A DNA stretch of 64,000 nucleotides from Phallus indusiatus (GCA_027605045.1 JAQFWX010000084.1:1-64000); one strand, 5' to 3'. Counted from the stretch's first letter, positions 32,412-45,319 are shown. Made by a program: numbers and translations. The notes: generated from the letters alone by a model not told the origin.

Positions 32412-34647
32412 ATGAAGTTATCAAAAAAAATTGAGCAGGCCGAAAAGGAGAATAGAACATGGTGGTCGTTTGAGTACTTCCCTCCTCGGACTGCCCAGGT
32501 ACTAGCTATTTTTGCTGAAAACCGGACTGTGTTTTATTGAAGCCATATTCTCCAGGGTCTTCAGAATCTCCTGGACCGAATAGAACGTATGAGAGCTCTG
32601 GGACCTGAGTTCATCGATATAACATGGTAATTCCATATTTGCGTACTGTGTTGTGATAGAACCTATTGAAAATCCTCTACAAAGGAATGCGGGTGGGCGA
32701 ACGTCTGACCTTACGTCCGAGATGGTCAAGACTTGTCAGGGACTGATTGGAATCGAGACTTGCATGCATCTGACATGTACTAATATGCCTAAGGAAAAAT
32801 TTGAAGTAGCATTACGTGTAGGTTTTTCCCTCTCTCTAACGTGGTTTTATCATCCGTCCTATGAATCCTTATGCAGGAAGCGAAACAACATGGCTGTCGG
32901 AATATTTTAGCATTGAGAGGTGATCCTCCTGCTGGACAAGACGAATGGCATGCCGTCGAGGGTGGATTTACTCATGGAATAGATCTCGTACGATTCATAC
33001 GTTCAAATTATGGGGACTATTTCGACATCGCTGTCCCTGGATTTCCGCAACATCAACTATTACCGCCGGAAGAGCAAGAGCAAGAAATGAAATGGTTGAA
33101 AGAGAAAATTGAAGAAGGCGTTAATTTGATTTTCACACAAATGTTCTATGATGTCGATATTTTCATCGCCTGGGTCAAGAGCGTTCGTGCTGCAGGCATC
33201 ACGGTACCTATTATCCCCGGTATAATGCCCATTCAGACGTGGAATGGATTTCAACGTGCTACTCAACTAGCGAAGACAGTCATACCACAGTCGTTTCGGG
33301 ATGCGTTGGAACCGCATCAAAAGAACGACGAAAAAGTAAGAGCAATTGGCACTAGATTAGTTGCCGAGATGTGTCGAAAAATACTCAGCTCGGATCTCGG
33401 AATCACCGGGTTGCATTTTTACACCATGAATCTCGAACGCGGTACAAAAATGCTTCTCGAAGAATTAAGTTTCGTCCCTCGAGTAGAAACCATTAAACCC
33501 TTACCATGGCGTCAGGTATGATTTTACATCTTCAATCGGTCTGAATCGTGTCGTCTCATACAAGTCTTCTTCTTTCTCTAAGTCCCTAACGCCAAATCGT
33601 CGACAGGAGACCATACGACCTATCTTTTGGGCAAATCGGACCAAGTCTTATCTTTCTCGAACAGAGAATTGGGATGAATATCCTAATGGCCGGTTTGGTG
33701 ATTCTCGTAGTCCTGCTTATGGTGAACTGGATGGATACGGCGTATGGATAAAGCAGACGGTGAGTTTAGTTAGGATCGAATACGGACACCAAATAGGCGT
33801 GAAAGCTGAGACCTTTCTGCAATGTAGAAAGAGGAGGCCCGGAAACTCTGGGGCTTCCCGACAACTATAGAAGAGGTCGCTCATTTGTTCGCTCGATTTT
33901 GTTTAGCTGATTTATCTGCATTGCCATGGTCCGATCAAGCACCCGCTCCAGAAACGTTGACAATTAGTGCACAGTTGTCCAAGATGAACCATTATGGTTT
34001 TCTTACCATAAACTCACAGCCAGCTGTCAATGGGGCTCGTAGCGAAGATAAAACATTTGGTTGGGGACCGTCTAATGGTTATGTTTATCAAAAGGTCGGT
34101 CACCGAATGCATTGCCTTGAAAGTTGTTGTGACCGCACGGTTTTTTTTGTCGACCAGGCATATCTTGAATTTTTCGTCTCGCCTGAACTTCTAACTGCGC
34201 TTCTCCCTCACATTGAAAGTGATTCTCAAATAACCTACCATGCCATCAACAAGAGAGGAGATCTGAGGACGAACACTCATTCCGATGGCCCGAACGCCGT
34301 GACCTGGGGTGTATTCCCAGGAAAGGAGATCGTTCAACCTACGATCGTGGAAGCGGTTAGCTTCATGGCTTGGAAAGTACGTGGCGATCGTTTATGCGTT
34401 TGAATAGCAGGTGACAAGTCTGATTACGATTACACAGGATGAAGCCTTTGAGCTTGGCTTACATTGGGCCAACGTTTATGAGCCGGACTCCCCTTCACGT
34501 AGACTGATTCACGAAATTATGGACACGTACTTTCTGGTTAATGTTGTGCACAATGATTTTAAGGATGTTTCCGCCATCTTTGTTCCGTTCTTTAAAGCGG
34601 GAGCCGAGTGTGGTCTTCCACTCCCTACGGTAAATGGTGCCCACTGA
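32412..34647 (+). CDS. Methylenetetrahydrofolate reductase
   Basis: Eukaryotic-type MTHFR, the FAD enzyme reducing methylene-THF to methyl-THF for methionine synthesis. The start [20 protein letters not shown] leads into SFEYFPPRT at the barrel entry. FAD/folate landmarks: [45 protein letters not shown] and [11 protein letters not shown]. The C-terminal regulatory half is also present ([34 protein letters not shown]). Introns split the gene into about nine exons; visible ones include 32499 onward, one before EAKQHGCRN, one ending TCGTCGACAG before ETIRP, and one after YVYQK. It stops at 34647. About 320 bp without a gene follow (34648-34968), holding the promoter of the next gene. Confidence 0.95.
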
Positions 34648-34968
34648 TCGCCAAATTAATTGCTCTTTATCTTTATTCGGGTTCAACCCCCGTTCATTTT
34701 CCCTCATCATATCATTTTCATTGAGTACACGACACTGCATTGCATCAACTGCATCAATACTTGCATATTTACCCGATTTTTTTCTTTTCCTCGCATCCAA
34801 CTGCCTCGTTATACAACATCACAGCTTGTGGATTCAACTCTAGTTTTTCTTGTATCACAAATTTATTTTCTTTATAATAATGACAATCCAAAATCAATAT
34901 GTCAAAGGGTGATATGTTATGTATCGTGGGAACTGGGGGAACCGTTCTCGTGCTCCCGCCCATCGTTT

Positions 34969-36312
34969 ATGCAGGAGCTGAATTTACGAACTGATATCTT
35001 GAATGCCTACACGAAACTCGACATAACTGAATTAAGGTTATTTTTGAAACTTCGTTCCTTATCTACTACCGGCTTCCATCATGAATTAGCCCTCAGGCTC
35101 ACTGATTATGACCTGTCTAAACACTGCATAGGCCGGAATCTCGAGCAACCCTTGTTCTCTCAGCCGTCGCCCACCCCCCCGCTGACGGTGAAGACCCCGT
35201 ACATTTTTGGTGGCCTCCCAATCGATGTAATAGCTGAAATACTTGACCATCTTGGTTCTTGGGAGCTCTCAAAAGCAGTCGGTGTCCCAACTTCTTTACC
35301 TTGTCCGTCCGAATGGAGCACAAAATCGACGCCTCTCGACTATCTTATTTTATCAGGCTCCCTTGATCAAGTTCGCGAAATACCTTTTTCCGTTCCATTC
35401 ACAAAACTTGGAGCAAATATCCTTATAGCCTTCGATATGATCAGCATGCTTGATCATCTGTGGAGTGTAAAGACTTTGCGTCCTACGTTTCATAATTGTT
35501 ACGGGAACGATTTCAGCCACATACCTGAAATTGCAAGCGCAAATAATCGGCCGAGGATGTTAGAGTGGTGGTATAATCAAAAGGACATCACACCTAAACA
35601 TTATACGGCTGATTGCATTGATGTTGCTTGTCGTAACCTCTCTCTTGACGTTCTGGAATGGTGGGATCGTAAGACTCGTGCCTCGATGGCGGATTCATCT
35701 TTGGAATATCTTCCATTCCCTCCTCACTATACCCAAAAGGCTCTAGAGGCTGCATCCTCAAAGGCTCACATTGCGGTCCTATCCTTTTTCGCATCTCACG
35801 GATGGCCCTTGGAGCCAGGCCGCTCCCTTGACAACGCCTCAAGTGCGGGACACACTAGCGTTTTGAACTGGTGGGCCTATGAATCAGGACTAGAACTTGG
35901 CAAAGATGTCAAGTACGACAAGAATGCAGTTTATCTTGCTAGCTGTGCTGGAAAGATTGAAGTCCTACAATGGTGGAAGGAGCAAAGCGGGAAAAATAAA
36001 GCGGGTAGAGGAACAGGTGTTCAGATGCTATTTGACGGCGATTCCCTTGTCGGTGCAACAAGACACGACAGACCCGAGGTAAATCTATACACTTCAACCA
36101 AGACATTCCTATTTCTCATCTTACTTGCGGTTCAGGTGTTAGACTGGTGGGATCAGTCCGGGTTGCCTATGTATTATCGTATCTGTGATATTGAGGAAGC
36201 ATTAGAAGACGCTACAGGGGGCGGACATTCTGTTCGTAAGTGGTGGGCCAAGAAAGGTGTCAACTTCAAAGCTGGCGATTCAGAATGGATGAAAGTACGC
36301 TCCTTGAATTAG
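34969..36312 (+). CDS. SAP, F-box-like and ankyrin-like repeat protein
   Basis: Protein of about 430 residues starting at MQELNLRTDILNAY; the frame stays open upstream, so the start is a guess. Residues about 15-46 resemble a SAP motif (DITELRLFLKLRSLSTTGFH), a DNA-binding helix pair. Residues about 66-90 look F-box-like (GLPIDVIAEILDHLGSWEL). The rest is a series of about six degenerate ankyrin-like repeats, each with a WW signature: MLEWWYNQ, VLEWWDRK, VLNWWAYE, VLQWWKEQ, VLDWWDQS, VRKWWAKK. A 57-nt intron at 36079-36135 (CCCGAG|GTAAAT...TTCAG) has a length divisible by three and no stop, so the reading frame runs through it. Function unknown; the combination suggests a substrate adaptor. 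Confidence 0.65.
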   Translation: MQELNLRTDILNAYTKLDITELRLFLKLRSLSTTGFHHELALRLTDYDLSKHCIGRNLEQPLFSQPSPTPPLTVKTPYIFGGLPIDVIAEILDHLGSWELSKAVGVPTSLPCPSEWSTKSTPLDYLILSGSLDQVREIPFSVPFTKLGANILIAFDMISMLDHLWSVKTLRPTFHNCYGNDFSHIPEIASANNRPRMLEWWYNQKDITPKHYTADCIDVACRNLSLDVLEWWDRKTRASMADSSLEYLPFPPHYTQKALEAASSKAHIAVLSFFASHGWPLEPGRSLDNASSAGHTSVLNWWAYESGLELGKDVKYDKNAVYLASCAGKIEVLQWWKEQSGKNKAGRGTGVQMLFDGDSLVGATRHDRPEVNLYTSTKTFLFLILLAVQVLDWWDQSGLPMYYRICDIEEALEDATGGGHSVRKWWAKKGVNFKAGDSEWMKVRSLN

Positions 36313-36483
36313 GGAGCATAAAGAGTATGAAAAGCTTTATCAGTCTAGAGTACCGTAGTCATATATATGTCTTTAATGTCAATACTTTAATTTGCAATAT
36401 CATATGTCGTCGAGTAGGGAATATTTTGCTGACTAAGCCAAAGAGGCGTCAACCAAGGTTAATACTTTCTGTCCAACTCAACA

Positions 36484-37543
36484 ATGGCTTCACGCCTCGC
36501 GATCTCCCTTAGAAACAGTGGTGAGATATTTCTGCGAGTTTTCACCCAGTGACTGACTGGAACTCGCTTTATGTTCATAATTCAGTTGTGAGATCTCAAA
36601 AAGCTCGCTGGTCAAGGTCAGACTACCTTAATCTTTCCCGGAAAACATACATCTTACAAAGGTAACACAGCCGAGCCTTTACATCTACAGCACTTCAATA
36701 TCAACAAAGATCTCCCTCTGAGAAGGCTTCCGACATCCTTGATAAGGTTCCGTCATCGCCAGGACTGTTGACGAAAACCGGAACGGTCGTACTAGCTACG
36801 GGTGCTGTAGCTGCTGCTATCTCTCAAGAGCTTTACGTTGTCAATGAAGAGACAATTGTAGCAATTGGCTCAATAATTATGTTCACCGTAATTGCAAAGG
36901 CACGTTGCAACTCTGTAAATATGTTCTTCCTATAGCGACTAGAACTTTTCCAGGCTCTTTCTGCCCCTTACAAAGAGTGGGCTGAAACTAACATTCAGGT
37001 TCGCTACATTCTGATGATATACATGATATATCGCCTACTCAATGTTACTTACTTTCAGAAAATTCGTTCGATTCTTGAGGCTTCCCGGAATGAACATACC
37101 CAAACAGTGAAGGACCGTATTGAGTCAGTTGGTCAACTCAAAGACGTCGTTGCTATCACCAAAGATCTATTCACTCTTTCTAAGGTAATATTCAACTATG
37201 ATTATCCAAGAATATACATTTTACTCCTATATTTTAGGAAACGGCGAGACTAGAAGCTGATAATTTCGTTCTTCGTCAACAAGTGAACATAGCTGCTGAA
37301 GTGAAGGCTGTCTTAGACTCATGGGCTCGATACGAACAGCAATTGAAAGAATCTGAACAAGCGGATCTCGCCAAATCCGTCATTGATAAAGTCTTGAAAA
37401 CACTCCAGGATGAAAAAGTCCAAAAGGAGCTTCTCACAAACGCAATCGCCGACGTTGAACGTAAGTCATGAAAAACAACACGAGATAGCAATAAATTTAC
37501 TCTATTCGATTTTTTAGAACTTGTTAAGGCGAAAAAGATTTGA
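36484..37543 (+). CDS. ATP4: Mitochondrial F1Fo ATP synthase subunit b
   Basis: Peripheral-stalk subunit b of ATP synthase, in the inner mitochondrial membrane. The first exon (36484 to about 36520) starts MASRLAISLRNS, an Arg-rich presequence. Two short introns follow, then SEKASDILDKVPSSPG and two hydrophobic segments (GTVVLATGAVAAAI, TIVAIGSIIMFTVIAKAL). The remainder is a long charged helix (YKEWAETNIQ, KIRSILEASRNEH, ETARLEADNFVLRQQ). The last exon is reached by DVE-C|AA splicing and ends QLVKAKKI, stop 37541-37543. The second intron acceptor is best placed at AACAAAG|ATC. Length about 240 aa fits the family. Confidence 0.9.
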
Positions 37544-37771
37544 ATCGTAGATAGATAGATAGAGAAACAAAGCTTATACAGTGAACGACCATAAATGTCC
37601 TTTCTGTAGTTAGCTGATATTGATCTATATCTGAAATGATGCTGTTATGAAATCAGAACGGCGCTTGGGCGTCTATATCTATCTGTCAGAAAAAAAGTCT
37701 CTAGTTGACAGCGCCACCACAGCGACTTTCTGCTTATCTTTGGGTCAACCAGCGAAAAAAAGTATACAACG

Positions 37772-40560
37772 ATGGCACCTTCAGCATCCAAACAAAAACG
37801 TCTAGCAGAAAAAGCTGCGAAAGCTTCGGCGAAAGCCAATGGATCGGCATTAACGACCACTACCACCTCATCGTCTCCAGGTACTTCGGTCAACGGTGGC
37901 AGCACACCTTTGACCAGTCTCTCAGCTGCTGGAAGTAGAGAAGATCTCAGTGAGATGGCCAAATTGCAAATCGCTACAGATCGGTACGTTTTACTCATCA
38001 CTTATGCGAAGAATTCACAAATGTTGGTGTTTAGGAGTGCGGCGGGCGTTCTAGTTTCTGACGTCAAAGGCCGTGATGTTAAGATTGATTCTTATACTTT
38101 ATCCTTTCACGGAAGACTTTTGATTGAAGGAGCGGAGGTCTCTCTGAACTATGGACAACGGTATCTCTTACGAAGTTTGCTCGGTGAAGCTAAACTGACT
38201 TAAATACACATTCAGATACGGCCTTCTGGGGGAAAATGGATCCGGCAAAGTAATTCGGCACTTTTTGTGTAATCGCCGCTTTCCCTGATCCACTTTTGTT
38301 TAGTCTACGTTTCTTCAGTCCATTGCGGACCAAGACATCGCGATCCCTCCTCATATCGACGTGCGTTTATCTTTCTCATACATCTGTCGTACCTCATTTT
38401 AATTCATCCTTCTCAGGTTTATCTGGTAAAAGGCGAGGCTGAGCCATCGGAAGTGAACGCAGTAGAATTTATTATTGCATCCGCTCAGCAAAAAGTGGCT
38501 CGATTAGAGAAGCGTATTGAAGACTTGTCTTTGGAAGCGGACGATCCTGACGCCCAAGCTGCCCTCGATGCAGCATACGAAGAACTTGATGAGATGGACC
38601 CTAGCACATTCGAAGTTAAAGCAGGAAGTATTCTTCATGGGCTGGGATTTAACAGTGAGATGATGAAACGGTCTACTAAGGACATGAGCGGTGGCTGGCG
38701 TATGCGCGTTGCTTTGGCTCGGGCATTGTTCGTTAAGCCGCATTTACTCCTTTTGGGTCTGATCCACTTTATTTTGATCAATTAACCTGTTACTCACTGG
38801 TTGCTTTGCAGATGAACCAAGTTCGTGTTCAGTTGGCTTGGAGGTGAACGGAGTACTGATGATTTCCAGCGAATCACCTCGATTTGGGAGCGGTAGTGTG
38901 GCTTGAGGCATATTTATCTACTTATAATCATATTCTTGTGGTATTGTTATGTTTATACGTGCAAATCTAGAACCCTTATTAACGAAAGTTTCAGATCACA
39001 TCTCATTCACAAGACTTCATGGATAGCGTTTGCACAAACATTATGGAATTGACTCCAAAGAAAAAAGTATGAGAAGTACAGTTGGCGGTATAGTTTGAGT
39101 ATATTAACGTCTCTATCTAGATGGTGTATTACACCGGCAACTACACTACCTATGTTCGGACGAAGAAAGAAAATGAAGTTAACCAAATGAAGGCTTATAA
39201 TAAGCAACAGGAGGAGATCGCCCACATCAAAAAGTCTGCAGTTGTTACTTCTCCCTACACTGACCGATGACTTATGTCATTTGTATTAGGTTTATTGCCA
39301 GCGCTGGAACTTACGCTAATCTAGTTAAACAGGCCAAATCCAAACAAAAGGTTGAATTTATGTTTCTGTTGATTTAGCCAACTCAATGACGCTTCGTTTC
39401 TCAAAGATTATCGACAAAATGGAGGCTGCTGGTTTGGTCGAGAAGGTCGAGGTTCCCCGTCCATTACGGTTTCATTTTGAAGACATACGAAAGTTGCCTC
39501 CACCTATCATTGCCTTCAATGATGTCGCTTTCTCGTATTCCGGAAACCCCAAAGATTACTTGTATCAACAACTAAATTTCGGCATTGAGTAAGTAAATGG
39601 TACCGTCTGTTCCTATTTCGCTCATTTGACTTCAATAGCATGGACTCCCGAATAGCCATACTGGGTAATAACGGAACTGGCAAGTCGACATTGTTGAATC
39701 TTATAACGGGTGACCTACGTCCCTGCGAGGGCACTGTATCAAAACACGCTGCGTTAAAGCTGGCGAAATATAGTCAGCACAGTGCCGATCAATTGCCTTA
39801 TGACAAAAGTCCGATAGAACACTTTCAAAGCCTGTATTTCGAAAAGTACCCAGACAAGGACATAATGGTAAGCCATTTTTCGTCCCCTTTATTATTATTC
39901 AAAAAAGTAAACATCCAATTATCCGGGAATAGTTTTGGCGTGCTCAATTAGGTCGATTTGGTCTTAGTGGTGCCCATCAAACAGGACCAATTAAGCATCT
40001 TTCCGATGGGCTACGAAACAGGTATGGTTCTTTGTTCATCATCTAGTTTATTCCCATATTAACTTTCTTTCAGAGTAGTATTCTCTCAACTCGCGATGGA
40101 GCATCCACATATACTACTTTTGGGTATGTGGATCATCTCAGTTTCTTTTTTGTTTTATGACTTCATAATGCAGATGAACCCACCAACCATTTGGACATGA
40201 GTTCAATTGACGCTTTGGCCTTAGCCATAAAAGAATTCGAGGGAGGCGTTGTTATTGTCTCTCACGATTTTCGTAATTGTCTTTTCATAAACATACACAG
40301 CGCAGATTTTCTTATATTATATTGATTTAGGTCTTATCTCACAAGTCGCAGAGGAATTATGGGAAGTTCGTAATAAAACGATCCGCAATCTAACCAAAGA
40401 GGATATAAGTATCGTCGATTATAAGGCAAATCTTGCCAAGCAAAGTAGGTTCCTTTTTTTTTCTTTGTATCTTTGGGATAACGACGCTTTTTGATAAGGT
40501 ATGAAGGAGATTGAAAAAGCAAAACTGATTAGCAAAACTACTGCAAAAACAAAAACGTGA
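37772..40560 (+). CDS. ARB1: ABCF ATPase for 40S/60S ribosome biogenesis
   Basis: Soluble twin-cassette ABCF protein of the Arb1/ABCF2 type, needed for ribosome biogenesis. The N terminus is basic and Ala/Lys-rich ([20 protein letters not shown]). First cassette: [12 protein letters not shown] split by introns, signature [16 protein letters not shown], Walker [13 protein letters not shown], switch TSHSQDF. Second cassette: [13 protein letters not shown], signature [34 protein letters not shown]. The linker has [14 protein letters not shown]. About 13 short introns; the first DEPTNHLD is interrupted by two introns (after LLLLD and inside the Thr codon, A|CG). It ends at 40560 with KTTAKTKT. 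Complete and apparently intact. Confidence 0.95.
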
Positions 40561-40703
40561 CTTGGATTGTTTTAGTCTACGCAAATTACCTCTTGTTTTC
40601 GGTTGTACCTTTATGTATACCTAAGATAGGGATTTAAAGAGAACAATCCTAATACATGGTATAATATTAATATGTGAATCAGTGTCATTAAAGAGAAGCA
40701 CTT

Positions 40704-42444
40704 TCAATATTCTAGAATAAATATATCACCGTCGGATAACGCTATGACCAGAATTCCGGTGGCCTCATCAAAATACATGTTCACTACTTTTCTAATCTCC
40801 AATTCCGGGGGCATCTCCAAAGTCCTGATTAGATTGTCATTGTACCATTGAGGATGCTTTAGGCGATCTGCTTCAGTGTTTGAAGGCAACGTCATGATCC
40901 TCATGCGGACTTCGCCTGATGGAATGACCTCAGGAAAAATGACATGAGCAGGACCAGCGCAAATTATGGGATAATTTACGGGCGGTGAGCCGGCTCCTTG
41001 ATACATGGGTTTTGTCAGAATAGTTAATGGGGCGAAATAAACTCGATAAACGGGTTGAGTCCGGTTATCCATTACTGGCATATATTCATGTCCAAGGCGA
41101 ATCCAAGTTTTTTGGCCTTCTGGAAGGCTTTCCGAAAAGTGCGAGACATATAGTAGTGAAAGGGGAAGGTCGACAACTAACTGGGAAGGTTTGGATGGCC
41201 ATACGCGAACTGTATCGCAATAAAGGTGATTAAAAGCTGGTGGGACAGTCGTGTCGATATTAGACACATGACTGAGCACTGTCATCTTGGGATTGGGAAA
41301 ATAAATTTGTGCCGAAGGAGGGGAGGAAAATCTGGCTCTTATTTCGGATAAAGGTATAGAATACGTCCATGTCGATACCGGTGAATTAACCCAAATTAGG
41401 AGGGCATCTGTGGACAAGATAGCCAAGTAGGGATGTTCCGGCTAAGTCACATATCTCATAAATGTGTCAATATATATAAACAGGGCACATACAGCGACCA
41501 AGTCTGTTTTAAGCGACATCATTTCGCCATTACGCCATTTGAAAATGAATATAACGACAGTGCCGTCTGTGTCGATACCTAGGAAGATAACATAATCTTC
41601 TGACAAACTACCATCGGCGATTGGAAGTTCTTGAATCAAGGAACTATGATGAAAAAATCTGGCTCCCACTGGCTCAACGTGTGGATCAAACTCGAGACGC
41701 AAGAGGTGGTAATGCTGTACAGCGCTGGAGATGACGTGGTAAGTTGTTCAAGCAAGTAGGACTAACGAGCTCAAAATGTACCCAGATAATAAGCCATCTC
41801 GGACTAAAAACATGACACCCCGGCCATTATCAACGGGCCTCCATTGTAGAACCAAATCTTCCTTTCGGATTTCAAAACTTGAAAGACGAATCCCTGTATC
41901 AAGGTCCCAAACGCTGATGGAGCCACCGCCAGTCGTTCCAGTGGCACCAGTGATAAAATATCTACCACCCGAGAGCAGAACAATTGGGTCACCAAACTGA
42001 CGAGTCGGCTCCTGTAGGACTTTAGGAGGGAACCGCAAGCGGGGTCTCGGACTGAGTAAATTTCTTTCGAGCCTGGCGGCTCGCAGAACGGGTATTTTCA
42101 AATCATTTAAGGTTATAAATTCTCGACCGGTGAATGGAGGATAGGGAAGGGGACGCCTGTTTAACCAGATTTCTACCTGAACGTTCCATACCTACAATGC
42201 TGCGCTCAGCGGGGAGAACATGAGGCGTCAACCGTGCTCACCGGATCCGTAGAACAGTAGTCATACAATATCTTGCATGTCTAAAGATCACGGAAAATCA
42301 TAAAATGCAAGTACGGATAGGTAGAAGGCTGTGACCGACCGCTCTTAATCGGATGATGTCCCAGATATCGAGTGTTCCGACAAGATGTAAGAAAATATCG
42401 AAAGGTAGATCAGTAATATTTTTTCTTTTATAATTCATATGCAT
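40704..42444 (-). CDS. F-box protein with propeller-like C-terminal region
   Basis: Likely substrate adaptor of an SCF ubiquitin ligase. Starting at Met 42444, the first exon gives ITDLPFDIFLHLVGTLDIWD; after an intron (RA|TCKILYDYC) and a second one (DP|VWNVQVEIW), the F-box pattern is complete. Downstream exons give a WD40-like blade (GGGSISVWDLDTGIRLSSFE) and further beta-rich segments (DYVIFLGIDTDGTVVIFIFK, GILVIALSDGDIFIL). It stops at 40704, 143 bp from the convergent ARB1 stop. Blade repeats are weak, so the fold is inferred. An in-frame Met two codons later is an alternative start. Confidence 0.7.
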
Positions 42445-42648
42445 GTACTCCGCTATTAAACAAGGACGAGGTATGCTCTAGCAAATTTGCAGTTGAGCGA
42501 TGTGAGTGGTCTTATAAAAATGCAGAATGCATATTCTTCGACTCCGATTTGAAAGGAAGGTCACTATCCGTCACTATAACGTGATTGCGTCACGTAAATT
42601 GAAACTCAGTATCTGCCTCAGTGCCTAGACGCTTAGGAAATCATCATC

Positions 42649-43514
42649 ATGTCGCTTTTTCTTCATTTGCGACATTTACGAGGACGATTAAAACAAAATT
42701 TGCATAGGTCAGCATTGCCTCAACTGCAGCCTTGCCTCACGGGATACTATAATTGTTTTCGACAATCCCAACAGCCTCTCAACTACTCTACAGTATCGCA
42801 CGATGACTTACAAGCACCAGCAGACGTTCCCCCATCTTCAGATCTTTTACCCCCTCCAAATTCATATCTTCCAGCATTCGTACCATCAGGATCGGCTCTA
42901 AGTGCCTATGCAGCTTCATCTGTGTCATTGACAGCTCTTCCTACTCTCGATATTCCACCACCTACCGACCCTCTGCTATCCTACATCGCAACCCAACTCA
43001 TGCGGGATGGTAAACGACATACTGCCACACGCCGTGTCTCCAAAATTCTACTACATCTCTATGCCCTGACACGCAGCCCACCGTTGCCGCTTCTCCGACA
43101 GGCCGTCGAGCTCGCATCCCCATCTATTCGCGTCATGTCCCACAAAGCGGGAGGCAAGGTTCTTCAAAAACCCGTGCCCCTGTCAGAAAAACAACGGACA
43201 TTTTATGCAGTTAGATGGCTTCTCAAGGCAACCGGCGACCGCGAAAAAAAGATGATAGAAGTTAATAAGCGCAAGGTAAAAGTTCTTCCAAAGGGAACAG
43301 TTGAAGAACGCTTTGCACGCGTTGTCATTGCCCTGCTTAACGCTGACCCAAGTCAACCGAAAAGTAACCCTGTTCTTGCGAAGAAAGTTGCTGTGCATGA
43401 ATTGGGCATGATCAATAGGTGTGTATTATTCGTATGTGGAGTTCTTTTTGCTGTACCTACCCTCTGACGATCTTTTTCAGATCGAATGTAGCTGTAAGGC
43501 GGCGAAACCAGTGA
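42649..43514 (+). CDS. RSM7: Mitochondrial small-subunit ribosomal protein uS7m
   Basis: Ribosomal protein S7 of the mitochondrial small subunit. The first about 45 residues are a basic presequence (LRHLRGRLKQNLHRS), followed by a Pro/Ser-rich spacer. The S7 core follows: DPLLSYIATQLMRDGKRHTA, SHKAGGKVLQKPVPLSEKQR, AVRWLLKATGDREKK, and the end MINRSNVAVRRRNQ. One intron, 43418 or so to 43481 (AAT AG|GTGTGT...TTTTTCAG|A), stop 43512-43514. It shares a 205-bp divergent promoter with the F-box gene (start 42444). Confidence 0.92.
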
Positions 43515-43788
43515 TCAGTCGATCGTTCAGATTGCCATATCAGAGCCAGTCACTTAGGTGGATGCACTCAGAATAAAATAGTTTACCCTGAATATAGATA
43601 GAATAATAATATTACCATACTGTATTTTCTTGTGCCCTCAATAATTAAAGGTCTGTCTGCGCTAAAATAAAGGCGTAGATAGCGAGAATCGAACTTTGAA
43701 GTACATTCATTAGCCAGACAAAGTCATTAGGGGATTTGATTAAATAATGTACACCGCCAACATAAGCACGAAATATTGTACTTCAGCT

Positions 43789-44964
43789 TCACAGCGTTTG
43801 CGCACCATACCCACGAATATTTTCGGCGAAGTTCCATTCGGTTTGAGACGACAAACCACTGGTGATGTCAATCCCATCTTTCGTGATTTTGGCAATTTGA
43901 TACTGAAAGAAATCAGTTTCATATTTCCTATACCAGAAAAGAAGAAGTGGGAACCAACTTTGTTCAGGCTGCGAGCATCGCGATAGTACAAAACCTTCAT
44001 GCACTCCTCAAGAGTTCGCCTTGCTTCTTCTTCTGTGACATCTTTCTCGCGCCCGTCAATCACCTTTCGAAGAAGAGGAATGGCGATGTAGGCACCAAAC
44101 CCGGTTGCAATAGAAGGCGACTGGTAAGTTGTGCCGAGTAGGTCTACATAGGCCAGAAAGCTTAGAAAAAAACAAGTGGTCGGCGTTTAGCGTAGGAACG
44201 ATTTCTTTTATCTTTATCATGAACCCACCTCTCTCCGTCTTTGAACCCTCCAACAAGAATAGAATTCCACAGTGGATTAAACTTAGAGCGACGAGCATAC
44301 ATGATCCGACTCAAAACTTCAAAAATCTCGGATGGACCGAGGGTATTTCCGTCTGCTTCATTGATTTCTTCAACGCTATGTCCAAGTAATCAGCATGAGG
44401 GTATGGCACTTTGAAACATGCTCACATTAACTCATCCAAGACATTCTGAAGATACTGGAAATCACTCATATCGCCACCAGCTCCAATAACTGTGTAGTCG
44501 CCGATTGGGTGTAGACGAGATACATCCTTGAAGCGCGCAAGGGAGCCGTAGGATGCTGAAGAGGAAAACGTATTAGCCATTAATGGACTGCGCAGTGCAT
44601 CGCGAACGACGAGGAAAGTTGAGAACACACCCAAGGTATCAGCAGCCATCATAATACCGTCCTTATACTTGATGGCTAAGACTGATGTACCGGTGACGAG
44701 AGGCTGTCTGGGATACAATACATTGGTGAGAATGGCAACAAATTTTGAATAGTAGTAGAGAAAAAATATACTGAGTCCGTTGAACGCCTTCTGCAAACGT
44801 GTCCTTCGCATGATGCTGAGGTCGTGAATGGAGTGGGTATGTGTTGTACGCGTCAATAGCATCATTTCGCTGTCGTACGAAGGTTTTGTGCAATTGTGAG
44901 TTCAACAACGTATGACTTTTTTTTTACATACCGGTCTGCCCCAATTAGTTGGAAAGTGGTCCAT
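43789..44964 (-). CDS. PRE4: 20S proteasome beta7 subunit (Pre4/PSMB4)
   Basis: Non-catalytic beta-type subunit of the 20S proteasome. The start at 44964 gives MDHFPTNWGRP; a long intron leads to RNDAIDAYNTYPLHSRPQHH, then TQ|QPLVTGTSVLAIKY, which marks the mature N terminus of this subunit class. Further exons give ASYGSLARFKDVSRLHPIGD, GAGGDMSDFQYLQNVLDELM, SKFNPLWNSILVGGFKDGE, LAYVDLLGTTYQSPSIATGF and the end ENIRGYGAQTL. About eight introns; the last splits YRDARSLNK|YQIAK. Length is usual for PSMB4. It is the last confidently intact host gene before the repeat-rich part. Confidence 0.93.
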
Positions 44965-45319
44965 GTTGTATGTTTTCTTTGCTCGTTTTGCAATGACGGT
45001 TTTATGTAGTTTTGAGTGACGACGACGCGCAAGCTTTCTCGTAATTACGTAAGCTACGCAGATGAGGAATAACAGCTCGAACACCCAGCTGACTCAGCGG
45101 CTAGCTGCCGCGTTTAAACGCCCATTACACTCTTGCCTTCCATCAATCATTAGACCTTATTCGCTGTGAGCCATGGCGCTGTTCCTGGGCTGGATAATTT
45201 GCCGAGAGAGCCTTGAAAGAAGCGAATATGCTCGGAATACACGTATGACTCGTGACTCGTGATGCGTGATTGTGACTTGTGATTGATATCATGACATCCT
45301 GGTCTCAAGCAGACCGAAA

